The position numbers and the translations under genes are program-made. The notes under the pieces are model-generated. The model was not told the DNA's origin and searched no databases. It worked only from the letters and a program-made list of their open reading frames with translations. This document shows positions 1 to 7,908 of a DNA stretch of 64,000 nucleotides, in pieces. Source of the stretch: Vibrio fortis. GTDB taxonomy: Bacteria > Pseudomonadota > Gammaproteobacteria > Enterobacterales > Vibrionaceae. The stretch is taken from the NCBI RefSeq assembly GCF_000695685.1, contig NZ_JFFR01000014.1, positions 34,077-98,076 of the forward strand, read 5' to 3'. The first letter of the stretch is position 1; every line of letters begins with the position of its first letter.

Positions 1-46
1 TAGTTTTCAAATTAACCAACTTATTTAAATTCTTTAGACTAGTTAT

Positions 47-78
47 TAAAAAGTGAGCTGCCTTATTGTCGGCAGCTC
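47..78 (-). terminator. Rho-independent terminator of the barrel-protein gene
   Basis: Perfect 8-bp stem GAGCTGCC/GGCAGCTC with an 8-nt loop. Read on the minus strand it is followed by ACTTTTTAA. It lies just beyond the stop codon of the 86-763 gene. Confidence 0.8.
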
Positions 79-85
79 TAGTAAT

Positions 86-763
86 TTAGAATGAATGTTT
101 AAAAGAGAATAATGAGAAATTATTGCCATCATCATATTGGTAACTATATACGAACGCGCTTGTGCTATTTAATTGATAACCAAGTTCTGCCGTGTAATCC
201 CAATCTCTAAGTTTCGATTGATTACCATTCTTTTCTTTTACTTTACCTAAGCTGTAAGTATATTCCGGCGTGAACCCTACCCACATGCTAGGGTTCAGGT
301 TGTAAGTCATATCAAGTGATGCACTGGTGTAGTAAACACTATCGCTCATCTGTTGATGTTTCAGGTTACCAAGCGTTAATTGAGGTATAACAGAAAACTG
401 TTCGTTAACCGTGTTGGCCTTGTAGAGACTGAAGTTATAGTCATTCGCACGTAAATTATCTGATTGGAAGTTTGTGTCATGTTCATACTCAAAAACAAGC
501 CCTAAGCCATCGCTTCTTTGAAAATCAAATCCCAATTCGTGATTGTCAAAGCTGTCGTCACTGCTGTATGAACTGAGCAAACTCCAGTCGTTATTTAATG
601 ACTTTGCATATTGAAGGCCAATATCAAAATCATTGCTCCCGTAACCAATATTAAATCCAGAATAATGTTGTTTAGAATCAGAGAAATCAATATTGGTATT
701 TGCGAGTACCAAAGGCGAAGAAATAAGTGATGCAATTAATAGAGATGTTTTCGTTAGTTTCAT
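86..763 (-). CDS. Putative outer-membrane beta-barrel protein
   Basis: A 225-residue protein with an N-terminal signal peptide (basic KLTK, hydrophobic LLIASLISSPLVLA, cleavage probably after LANT or ALAN). The rest alternates polar and hydrophobic residues in strand-like blocks (for example FNIGYGSNDFDIGLQY, SAFVYSYQY) and ends in Phe (FKHSF), the usual C-terminal signature of BAM-assembled outer-membrane barrels. The size suggests an 8-10 stranded barrel. No recognisable specific family or substrate; a general small porin or OmpW/OmpA-barrel-like role is inference. It is a single-gene unit with its own terminator. The start has a usable upstream purine stretch (TTGGAGTT). Confidence 0.75.
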   Translation of the reverse strand: MKLTKTSLLIASLISSPLVLANTNIDFSDSKQHYSGFNIGYGSNDFDIGLQYAKSLNNDWSLLSSYSSDDSFDNHELGFDFQRSDGLGLVFEYEHDTNFQSDNLRANDYNFSLYKANTVNEQFSVIPQLTLGNLKHQQMSDSVYYTSASLDMTYNLNPSMWVGFTPEYTYSLGKVKEKNGNQSKLRDWDYTAELGYQLNSTSAFVYSYQYDDGNNFSLFSFKHSF

Positions 764-861
764 AAATATAACTCCAAGTTGTGTTTGTTTATGCCGCTAT
801 TTTATTTACAGACGGAGAAATAGACTATGAATTACAGCGATTCATATTTGCTGAACGTATA

Positions 862-909
862 TACCCAAGGCATTCTCACTGAACCAAGCATTTTGAGGTT
901 ACTTGGGTA
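862..909. repeat. Vibrio-type imperfect palindromic repeat
   Basis: The arms TACCCAAG (862-869) and CTTGGGTA (902-909) are perfect inverted repeats around a 32-nt centre containing GTGAG/TTCAG-like motifs. It resembles the short dispersed intergenic palindromes common in Vibrio genomes. Only one copy is visible here, so the family assignment is from memory of the pattern. Confidence 0.5.
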
Positions 910-915
910 TCGCCA

Positions 916-947
916 TAAAAAAGCCCCAACCAAAAATGGCTGAGGCT
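916..947 (-). terminator. Terminator of mgtE
   Basis: On the minus strand, AGCC-n2-AGCC pairs with GGTT-n2-GGCT across an AT-rich loop, followed by six T. It lies 33 bp past the mgtE stop codon. Confidence 0.75.
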
Positions 948-979
948 AAAAATTGAGTTGTGCGGCCGAGAAGGTTCAA

Positions 980-2371
980 TCACAGTAAGAAAGCGTGCGC
1001 TAAATACAAAACAGTGAAGAATGAAATAGCGTCGGTTAAGGTTGTCAGCATTGGGCTTGAGAGCATGGCAGGGTCGAAGTTGAGCCGCTTTAATAGCAAG
1101 GGCAATGTCCCGCCAATCACGACGGCAAGTGTGGAAGATAACGTGTAAGCTATGGCGATAACCAATGGCAATCCAGAGTGCTCCCCGCCAAGTGTGAACT
1201 GCGTAAGCAGAGCTAAAACGCTACCAATTAGTAACCCATTGACCGCCCCGATTGGAATTTCTTTCGCGACTACATACAGCAGATCTTTGGCTGAGATCTG
1301 CCCCATGGATAATTCACGTATCGACACAGCAACAGATTGATTCCCTGCAGCACCAGAAAGGTTAGCGACAAGCGGCAACACTGCGGCTAATACTGCAATT
1401 TGTTCGATGATGGGTTCGTAGATGGCAATGATCGAAATCGCAGCGTAACTTAAGGCGACTGAAGGCAGTAAAAAGGCGAGCCGGCGTAGGTTACGTTTAA
1501 GTACCGGCATGGTGCGAGACTCATCGCCCCCAAATACGCCGGATTGTTCTAGCATTTGCTGCTTAGAACGTTGGTATAAAGCGTCATTGAGGTGTTTAAA
1601 GCCAACGATGCCCATTTGGAAACCTTGTTCATCAACGATGGGAATGACAGGGTGCAAAGTGTTGTCCAGAATACTTTTAATCTCATTTAGATCAGCGTCA
1701 GGGCTGATGACGGGCACCGTGTCATCTATGTATTCTTTTAGAAATACACCACGTGGTAACAGCAGTACATCGCGTATCTTCAGCCCGCCTAAATAGCTGC
1801 CTTCATTGTCATGCAAGTAAACGTAACGCCATTCTAATCGATCCAAGCTTCGCTCTTCTGCGTTTAATATTGTGCTCAAACTGTCGATCGTAGCGTCTTC
1901 TGATAGCTTGAGAACTTCGCTTTTACAAATTCCTCCTGCAGAGTCTTGTGGGTAGATTAAGGCTGCCTTCTCTTCGTCTTTCCATGCTGAAGGTAGGGCT
2001 TGCCTGAGCTGTTTCTGTAAGTCACTTGGCAGCTCATTGAGTAGCAGCCTGCGGTCTGCGGAATGCAAATATTGAAATAGCATGATGGTGCTGCTTTCAG
2101 AGAGTTGACTGATCAGCCATAGAAGTTCGGGATCAGATAAGTGATCAAGTAAGTTGGCAGCAAGACTTGGGTTTACTTCGCAAAGTAGAGTCCAAGTGAC
2201 GATACGTTGTTGATCAGAAAGTTTCCTTAATACTGATGGCAGTTCAACAGGTTCAGCCTCTAGAAGCGTTTGATTCAGCCGTTTGGGCTTTCTTAGAGTG
2301 AGACACTCCAATATTTTGAGATACAGCTTTTCCGCTCCTTCCGATGAAAAAGGCAGTGTAATTAATGTCAT
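980..2371 (-). CDS. mgtE: MgtE-family magnesium transporter
   Basis: 463 residues, the usual size for MgtE (about 450). Domain order: helical MgtE_N domain (about 40-140), a CBS-domain pair (about 145-270, with YPQDSAGGICKSEV and VIPIVDEQG), a plug helix, then five membrane helices (about 295-463). The membrane part carries the conserved PLVANLSGAAGNQSVAVSIRE segment. The family forms dimeric Mg2+ channels gated by Mg2+ bound to the N-terminal and CBS domains. It is the last gene of a same-strand group with the dedA-like and chaA genes, 45 bp behind dedA, so co-transcription is likely. No Mg2+ riboswitch is evident in that short gap. Confidence 0.93.
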   Translation of the reverse strand: MTLITLPFSSEGAEKLYLKILECLTLRKPKRLNQTLLEAEPVELPSVLRKLSDQQRIVTWTLLCEVNPSLAANLLDHLSDPELLWLISQLSESSTIMLFQYLHSADRRLLLNELPSDLQKQLRQALPSAWKDEEKAALIYPQDSAGGICKSEVLKLSEDATIDSLSTILNAEERSLDRLEWRYVYLHDNEGSYLGGLKIRDVLLLPRGVFLKEYIDDTVPVISPDADLNEIKSILDNTLHPVIPIVDEQGFQMGIVGFKHLNDALYQRSKQQMLEQSGVFGGDESRTMPVLKRNLRRLAFLLPSVALSYAAISIIAIYEPIIEQIAVLAAVLPLVANLSGAAGNQSVAVSIRELSMGQISAKDLLYVVAKEIPIGAVNGLLIGSVLALLTQFTLGGEHSGLPLVIAIAYTLSSTLAVVIGGTLPLLLKRLNFDPAMLSSPMLTTLTDAISFFTVLYLAHAFLL

Positions 2372-2416
2372 ATGTGAGACCTTTGACAGTAAGTGAGAAT
2401 ACGATTGAGGCGATTC

Positions 2417-3073
2417 TCAGTCGGATGTTTGTGGTTGTTGTTTGTTGGCGGCAAGCCGAACAAACAGGGCGATAAATGCGGTTACCATCAGGATTAAGCT
2501 GCCCATCAAGAACCACTTTGTAATCAATTCTTGATATTGAGAGATCAATGGATGTCGCATTACCCACTTTCCGACTAGTAGTAAACTGAAGACCCATGTA
2601 ATCGAGCTAGTGAAGCTAACAATCAGCGTTCTTATGGCGCTGAGTTGTGCAACGCCCATCAACATCGGGGTCAATACACGAACAAATGGGACAAATCGCG
2701 AAACGAACAAGGACAAAAATCCGAATCGGTTTAATAGTTTTTTTGCCTTGGGTAACGATTCATCTGGCAGTGTTTGTTCAGCTTTACGCATGAACTGCGT
2801 ATTGTGCAGCCAGCGCCCTTGAAGATACGCAATAATACTGCCCAAAAAAGAGGCGCTGGTTAGAAGCATCAGAGCGCTTGAAAAATCAATCGCGCCTAAA
2901 CCGACCATCCCCCCGACAAAAAGTACTAGGCCGTCACCGGGTAGTGGTAAGAAAACAAAACTCGACTCAAGGAAAAGCACGACACCAAGTAAAAGCAATA
3001 GAACGTGCAGTGAATTCAATTCAAGTAAGGCATCAAAGTCTTGCAACCAGATCGCGGAAATAATCTCTTGCAT
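2417..3073 (-). CDS. DedA-family inner-membrane protein
   Basis: 218 residues from the chosen start (MQEIISAIW), which has a GGAG Shine-Dalgarno 5 nt upstream; an in-frame extension to 3124 exists but lacks one and overlaps the intercistronic hairpin. Signature segments of the DedA/VTT (SNARE-associated) family are visible: FLPLPGDGLVLFVGG near residue 40 and FVSRFVPFVRVLTP near residue 120 (RFxPxxR motif with the essential arginines). Four to six hydrophobic segments. DedA proteins act as proton-coupled lipid-carrier (undecaprenyl phosphate or phospholipid) flippases in characterised cases. Sits between chaA and mgtE. Confidence 0.88.
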   Translation of the reverse strand: MQEIISAIWLQDFDALLELNSLHVLLLLLGVVLFLESSFVFLPLPGDGLVLFVGGMVGLGAIDFSSALMLLTSASFLGSIIAYLQGRWLHNTQFMRKAEQTLPDESLPKAKKLLNRFGFLSLFVSRFVPFVRVLTPMLMGVAQLSAIRTLIVSFTSSITWVFSLLLVGKWVMRHPLISQYQELITKWFLMGSLILMVTAFIALFVRLAANKQQPQTSD

Positions 3074-3090
3074 GGAAACTCCAAGTGAGC

Positions 3091-3122
3091 GTGGGCTCTG
3101 GCTGTTGATAGCCGGAGCCCAC
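3091..3122 (-). other. Intercistronic hairpin between chaA and the dedA-like gene
   Basis: 13-bp stem GTGGGCTCTGGCT/AGCCGGAGCCCAC (one G-U pair) with a 6-nt loop, and no T-run on either strand. It lies 9 bp past the chaA stop and ends 18 bp before the dedA start. More likely an RNA processing or stability element than a terminator. Confidence 0.6.
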
Positions 3123-3130
3123 AATGGGTA

Positions 3131-4222
3131 TTAATCAAACATCAAGATGATGTAGGCGAAGAACAAAATGAGGTGGGTTGCACCATTGAGCGAGTTGGTA
3201 CGACCGCTACTAAAGCTCACGCTGGTCATTAATAGCGTTGCACCTAATAACACCATTTCTGCAGGGGCGAGGCCGAGCTGGATAGGCTCATTCATTACGC
3301 CTGAAATCAGCAGAACAGCGGGAACGGTTAGTGCAATTGTGGCGAGAACCGAACCAAAGAAGAGATTCATCGCGCGCTGTAGTTGATTGGTCACGGCGGC
3401 TTTAACAGCACCAACCGCTTCAGGGGCGAGGATAATCAAAGCTACAATCAAACCACCTAGAGCCGCAGGTGCGCCCATTTCGGTGATGCCATCATTAATT
3501 GGAATCGCGAGGCTCTTCGCTAACAAAATCACCACCATCAAATAGCTCACCAACATAATCGTGTGGAATAGATTGCTGTGCAGAGGACCGTGATGTTCGT
3601 GGTGATCTTCATTATCACCATCAATGAAGTAGGCGGTATGACTGCGTGTTTGGATGAACAGGAATACGGCATACAACGCTATCGAGGCGAGCACTAATGT
3701 CCAAGTGAGGCTGGTCGACATGTTACCGAGCGAGTCCATACTGGTGAAATTAGGCAAAACCAAGCAGAGTAATGAGAGCGGAATAATGGCCACTAAGTAC
3801 GCTTTGATTCCATCAAGGTTGTAGGTCTGGGTATGGTATTTCATACCACCGATTAACAAGGTGATACCCACAAAGCCATTAAGCACCGCCATCACGACTG
3901 CAAACATGGTGTCACGCGCTAAGAAGGGGTTGGATTCTCCAGTCAACATAACGGACGAGACCATAATGACTTCGAGCAAGACTACTGAGAGCGTCAATAT
4001 AAGCGTTCCGTATGGGTCGCCAAGTTTTATCGCTAGCGCGTCTGAGTGACGAACAACGGAAAAAATAGCGCTCATCACGGCGTAAAACAGTACCGCAGTA
4101 ATCATAATGTAGGCGAATTGAGATAATTCCCCTGAGAGTAAGTTGTCGCCGATCAGTTTGAAAAATAGAACGGCAACGATGCCAAGTGGCAGCTTGTATT
4201 CTTGTTTGAGTACGTTGAGCAT
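3131..4222 (-). CDS. chaA: ChaA-type Ca2+(Na+)/H+ antiporter
   Basis: 363 residues with about eleven membrane helices and two CaCA-type alpha repeats: GTLILTLSVVLLEVIMVSSVM (about residues 73-93) and GLIVALIILAPEAVGAVKAA (about 254-273), each with the acidic residue used for cation exchange. A His/Asp/Glu-rich cytoplasmic loop (DGDNEDHHEHHGP, about 200-213) splits the halves. The family exchanges Ca2+, Na+ or K+ for protons at the inner membrane, mostly at alkaline pH or high salt. First gene of the chaA-dedA-mgtE group. About 250 bp separate it from secF upstream. Confidence 0.88.
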   Translation of the reverse strand: MLNVLKQEYKLPLGIVAVLFFKLIGDNLLSGELSQFAYIMITAVLFYAVMSAIFSVVRHSDALAIKLGDPYGTLILTLSVVLLEVIMVSSVMLTGESNPFLARDTMFAVVMAVLNGFVGITLLIGGMKYHTQTYNLDGIKAYLVAIIPLSLLCLVLPNFTSMDSLGNMSTSLTWTLVLASIALYAVFLFIQTRSHTAYFIDGDNEDHHEHHGPLHSNLFHTIMLVSYLMVVILLAKSLAIPINDGITEMGAPAALGGLIVALIILAPEAVGAVKAAVTNQLQRAMNLFFGSVLATIALTVPAVLLISGVMNEPIQLGLAPAEMVLLGATLLMTSVSFSSGRTNSLNGATHLILFFAYIILMFD

Positions 4223-4372
4223 GTTGAGCCTTTATTGAGTAACCGAAGGCTCGCTAATGTCCTTTAACGAGAGTAAATCGGGTGAATACTACAACTTCCT
4301 GAGCAGTAGACGGGGCGTTTTAAGTTATGTGTCTAACCATGTTTCTAATTTAAGGTGAGCCGATGATTCAGG

Positions 4373-4391
4373 CTATGAATTAGAGAAATTC
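4373..4391. repeat. Copy 1 of the secDF-flanking motif
   Basis: Contains GAATTAGAGAAATTC (4376-4390), whose exact reverse complement occurs at 7375-7389 on the other side of secDF. It lies in the 248-bp gap between secF and chaA. See the repeats at 7334-7386 and 7805-7826. Confidence 0.55.
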
Positions 4392-4470
4392 TTTGTTGCT
4401 ACCAGACGACTGACTGTCGCCTAATAGCGTTCTTAAGCAAGCGGTAAGCACTAAGCACAGCCAGCAAAAG

Positions 4471-5373
4471 CTAAGGCATGCTTTGAAGGGATTCCGTTTC
4501 TTCTGGTTTATAGTGGTTCGGTTCCAAGCCCACACACCTTGGTAAGAGTGTGCCTATAGAGATAGAGGACCAGGTCCCACTTAAGATTCCGACGCACAGT
4601 GCAATGGCGAAACCTTCTAGCGCACTCCCTCCTAACAACCACAATGCAGAGACTGTGACCAAGGTAGTGCCAGATGTGACAAGCGTTCGTGACAATGTTG
4701 ACACGATGGACTTATCGAGAAGGGAATCGGTTTCACCGTCTGGCTTCGCACGAAATACTTCACGGATGCGATCTGAAATGATGATCGAGTCATTCAGGGA
4801 GTAGCCCATCACTGCCAGCAACGCGGCCAACACAGTTAGGTTGAATTCAATGTGAGTCACTGCAAAGAGCCCTAGCACAATCAAAATGTCGTAAACCAGC
4901 GCAGCAATAGAGCCTAGTGCCAATCGCCACTCAAATCGGTAGCTCAAGTACAGCAAGGTAAGAACGAAACAAGCCAAAATCGCCAAGCCACCTTGTTCGA
5001 CCATTTCTAGCCCAACCTGAGGGCCAATTACGCTGCTGTTGGTCACTTGAAAATTGCTGTCTATCGGCAACAGCGCTCGGTTAAGTGCTTCTCGCAAATC
5101 GAGGTCTGTATCATTGAAACGCAGTTGCCAATTTCCCTCGTTGCCTGCCGCCGTCACTTGAACATCTTGGCTCAGTGCCGAATCGAGGTGAGACTTGAGT
5201 AGAACTTGAGTGACGTCTGGCTTTGTTTGAATATCGGCGACGACACCTCCCGTAAAGTCGAGTCCCCAATTGAACCCCCTTACCGCGATCGATGTAATAG
5301 AAAGCGTCAGTAGAATCAGCGATATCATCGTCATCAATTGACGTATTTTGGTGATGCTAATTGAGTTGGTCAT
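4471..5373 (-). CDS. secF: Protein translocase subunit SecF (second SecDF set)
   Basis: 300 residues, six membrane helices. Conserved SecF blocks are present: GFNWGLDFTGGVV (about 33-45) after TM1, the periplasmic P4 domain, and GYSLNDSIIISDRIREVFR (about 191-209) in the TM4 region. It works with SecD to pull exported proteins out of the SecYEG channel using the proton or sodium gradient. The ATG overlaps the last base of the secD stop (TAATG), which implies translational coupling. The pair stands alone without yajC, tgt or queA, so it is likely the accessory paralogue, not the housekeeping yajC-secDF. Confidence 0.93.
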   Translation of the reverse strand: MTNSISITKIRQLMTMISLILLTLSITSIAVRGFNWGLDFTGGVVADIQTKPDVTQVLLKSHLDSALSQDVQVTAAGNEGNWQLRFNDTDLDLREALNRALLPIDSNFQVTNSSVIGPQVGLEMVEQGGLAILACFVLTLLYLSYRFEWRLALGSIAALVYDILIVLGLFAVTHIEFNLTVLAALLAVMGYSLNDSIIISDRIREVFRAKPDGETDSLLDKSIVSTLSRTLVTSGTTLVTVSALWLLGGSALEGFAIALCVGILSGTWSSISIGTLLPRCVGLEPNHYKPEETESLQSMP

Positions 5374-7160
5374 TACAGTTTCACCTCATGTGAGGTGTCT
5401 CTTCCCCACAAATAATTGATAAGAATTCGAGACGCAAATACGCCGGTAAATAAGCTCGTCAGTAGGCCTAATCCCAGAGTGACGGCAAAGCCTTGAATTG
5501 GACCGTTACCGATTGCATACAAAGCGATGGCGACGATCATAGTGGTGAGGTTGGCATCGAAAATAGAAGAGAATGCGCTATCGAAACCTCGGTCTATGGC
5601 TTGGGAGAAGTTTCTGCCTTCTCGCATCTTGTCTTTGATGCGTTCAAAGATAAGCACGTTGGTATCGACAGCCATCCCCACCGTTAGCACAAGCCCAGCG
5701 ATGCCTGGAAGCGTTAGTACAGCGCCAGGGATAAGCGCTAATAGGCCAAACAGACACACTAAGTTGATAGTCAGTGCTGCATTTGCAACCCAGCCAAGGC
5801 GTCGATACCAACAAGCGATAAATACCAACGTAAAACCCAGCCCCAAGGCGAGTGCCGCAAAGCCATTTTTGACATTTTCAGCGCCAAGAGTTGGCCCGAT
5901 TGTGCGCTCTTCGACAATGGTGACAGGAGCGGTGAGTGAGCCTGCTCTCAATAGAAGCGCAAGGTTTTGAGCGTCTGCCATTGATCCTGCGCCAGTGATG
6001 CGAAAGCGGTTCCCCAACGTTGATTGAATGGTCGCTACGCTGATAACTTCGCTTTGCTCAATGGATTGTCCTGTTTCTGATTGACTGTATTCACTGTAGA
6101 CAGTCGCCATCGGGTTTCCGATATTGCTGCGTGAGTGATTGCTCATCAATCGCCCACCTGTGCTATCAAGAGTGATATTGACTTCGGGCGTCCCCATTTC
6201 TCCTAGGATAGCGCGTGCATCGATAATATGCTCACCCCCTAAGATACTGTTTCTATGCAGAATGACAGGTCTACCATCTTGATCATTGATGGATTTTGTT
6301 CGTGCGTTAGCATTGGGCTCCACATGGTAAAACGCGAGTGATGCAGTGGCGCCGATAATGTTCTTCGCGGATGTCGGATCTTGCACGCCTGGCAGTTCGA
6401 TGCGAATTCGACTTTCACCTTGGCGTTGGACCGCGGCTTCTGTGATTCCAAGTTCTTCTATGCGGCCTCGCATTGTTTGAAGATTTTGTGTCACAGTCAA
6501 AGTTCGAATCGCGCGTTTCTCTTCCTCATCCATTGAGATTACTAAGCGCTCGCCAGATAGGCTCAGAGTCCAATTTGGATACTGTGTTCTTAAGTGGTGT
6601 CGAATATCACCAAGCAGTGCTTCGTTATATCGAGCAATGACCACTTCACCGTTTTCTACACGACCGCGTACACGAAACTCCTGACGAAGGTCGTCGATCA
6701 CGGATTGCGCGTGAGCATTAAAGACGGGGGCTAGGTCAACGTCTAACAGAAATTGCACACCACCACGTAGATCTAATCCAAATTTAATCGGCTGAAAGCC
6801 TAGCGAGGTTAGCCAAGAAGGAGCTGAAGGTTCGAGTGTGAGGGCAACGATCTCTGATGGTTGGATAAACTCGGACATCCGAGCTTGTGCCGCGGCTTGT
6901 TGTCCGTTAGAAGCAAATGTCACAACTAACCTATCGTTGTTTTCGTTCACACTGTGAACATCAATGTTGTTGTCTAAAAGATAGCGATAGACCTCATCAG
7001 CCTGTGCTGAATGTGTTTGGTTTGAAATGTGCAAAGCTTCACGTTCACCAAATGCAGAGGGTAGGGCACTGAGAAGCATCAGTACCACAGACAGCACGAG
7101 AACGATGACCTTCCATTTCGCTGAATAATTTATGGGTGTGTTTGAGCGCTTTAACTTCAT
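5373..7160 (-). CDS. secD: Protein translocase subunit SecD (second SecDF set)
   Basis: 595 residues (E. coli SecD 615). TM1 at about 15-33 is followed by the large periplasmic P1 domain; GLDLRGGVQFLLDVD lies at about 125-139 and GMAVDTNVLIFERIKDKMREG at about 485-505, the latter holding the membrane Asp needed for ion flow. C-terminal five-helix bundle. In V. alginolyticus two SecDF sets are known: SecDF1 is Na+-driven, and SecDF2 is H+-driven and induced when SecDF1 is impaired, through the arrest peptide VemP. This isolated pair matches SecDF2 by arrangement, but no VemP-sized frame lies upstream. Ion preference is inference. Confidence 0.93.
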   Translation of the reverse strand: MKLKRSNTPINYSAKWKVIVLVLSVVLMLLSALPSAFGEREALHISNQTHSAQADEVYRYLLDNNIDVHSVNENNDRLVVTFASNGQQAAAQARMSEFIQPSEIVALTLEPSAPSWLTSLGFQPIKFGLDLRGGVQFLLDVDLAPVFNAHAQSVIDDLRQEFRVRGRVENGEVVIARYNEALLGDIRHHLRTQYPNWTLSLSGERLVISMDEEEKRAIRTLTVTQNLQTMRGRIEELGITEAAVQRQGESRIRIELPGVQDPTSAKNIIGATASLAFYHVEPNANARTKSINDQDGRPVILHRNSILGGEHIIDARAILGEMGTPEVNITLDSTGGRLMSNHSRSNIGNPMATVYSEYSQSETGQSIEQSEVISVATIQSTLGNRFRITGAGSMADAQNLALLLRAGSLTAPVTIVEERTIGPTLGAENVKNGFAALALGLGFTLVFIACWYRRLGWVANAALTINLVCLFGLLALIPGAVLTLPGIAGLVLTVGMAVDTNVLIFERIKDKMREGRNFSQAIDRGFDSAFSSIFDANLTTMIVAIALYAIGNGPIQGFAVTLGLGLLTSLFTGVFASRILINYLWGRDTSHEVKL

Positions 7161-7333
7161 TTTGGTTGCATCTTATTGAATAACGCATACCGAAATAGCA
7201 CCAAGCTTATTTATTAAATAAACAGCGGTATTAATCATGTATGAGTTGAAACTAAGGGGCCTGAAAGGTTTTCGATAAACCTAACTCTTGGATACCGAGC
7301 TAGCTTAGTTTTTTGACTCAATAGAACTATGGG

Positions 7334-7386
7334 TTAGAGAAATTCATATTTGGTTTTCTCAATTTGTCATATATGAATTTCTCTAA
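7334..7386. repeat. Perfect 16-bp inverted repeat in the secD / 7454-gene divergent region
   Basis: TTAGAGAAATTCATAT (7334-7349) and ATATGAATTTCTCTAA (7371-7386) are exact reverse complements with a 21-nt spacer and no T-run. Each arm is a copy of the motif also found at 4373-4391 and 7805-7826. It lies about 170 bp upstream of secD and 68 bp upstream of the 7454 gene, so a regulator site is plausible. Confidence 0.6.
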
Positions 7387-7453
7387 TTCCTCGTAGAGAT
7401 TTGATTTATTTAAAACAATGGAATCTAAATTAAATGACTGAGGATAAATCTAC

Positions 7454-7783
7454 GTGGATTGCACAATATATTTAAACGACCGCAAATATAGAATTTGCGA
7501 CATTGGTGAAGGGAAGTGCACTTTAGTGCTGAGTTATGCCGAAGGCATAGAGTCATTGCATGAGTACTTTAGTCATCAGTTTCTCGAGCTAGAAAGAATG
7601 ATAATTATCGACATATCAACATGTTGGAGTGGTAAGGTCGAAGCGCTGTGCGAAAAAGACCGCTGCGAGTTAACCACAGATGTTCGGCTACTAACTGACA
7701 TATATTGGCTTGATGACTTTGAAATTAAAACCGATAAAGGACAAGACATATTTCTGGAGCTTAAATCATTATCTCCGATTTAA
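7454..7783 (+). CDS. Hypothetical 109-residue protein
   Basis: Starts with GTG; a GAGGA Shine-Dalgarno lies about 10 nt upstream, which supports the start. No signal peptide or membrane segment; four Cys (CTIYL, RICDI, STCW, EKDRCEL) and alternating strand-like hydrophobic stretches (CTLVLSY, RMIIIDIS) suggest a small soluble alpha/beta domain. I do not recognise the family. The gene lies alone, divergent from secD, and is bracketed by copies of the secDF-flanking motif. GC content is low compared with the neighbouring transporter genes. Confidence 0.6.
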   Translation: MDCTIYLNDRKYRICDIGEGKCTLVLSYAEGIESLHEYFSHQFLELERMIIIDISTCWSGKVEALCEKDRCELTTDVRLLTDIYWLDDFEIKTDKGQDIFLELKSLSPI

Positions 7784-7804
7784 ATCCAATACTGATTAGC
7801 CAAA

Positions 7805-7826
7805 TATGACTTTCTCCAATTCATAG
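7805..7826. repeat. Copy of the secDF-flanking motif downstream of the 109-residue gene
   Basis: Reads CTATGAATTGGAGAAAGTCA on the minus strand, against CTATGAATTAGAGAAATTC at 4372-4390: two changes in 19 bases. It starts 21 bp after the stop of the 7454-7783 gene. Confidence 0.45.
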
Positions 7827-7908
7827 ATTTAATTATTGAGATTGAGTGTAATGGCGTCATCGAAAGGGACTAACCCTATATTACTCCATTAACTAGAAGA
7901 ACGATATT

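Noticed and set aside
960..1148. Plus-strand frames opposite mgtE (also 1152-1340 and 1509-1796)
   Set aside because: They lie antisense within a well-supported transporter gene, lack ribosome sites and show codon-shadow composition.
2253..2597. Minus-strand 114-codon frame spanning the dedA/mgtE junction
   Set aside because: It overlaps the ends of two clear genes in another frame and has no family resemblance.
5527..5970. Plus-strand 147-codon frame inside secD
   Set aside because: Antisense shadow of a conserved membrane domain; no start signal.
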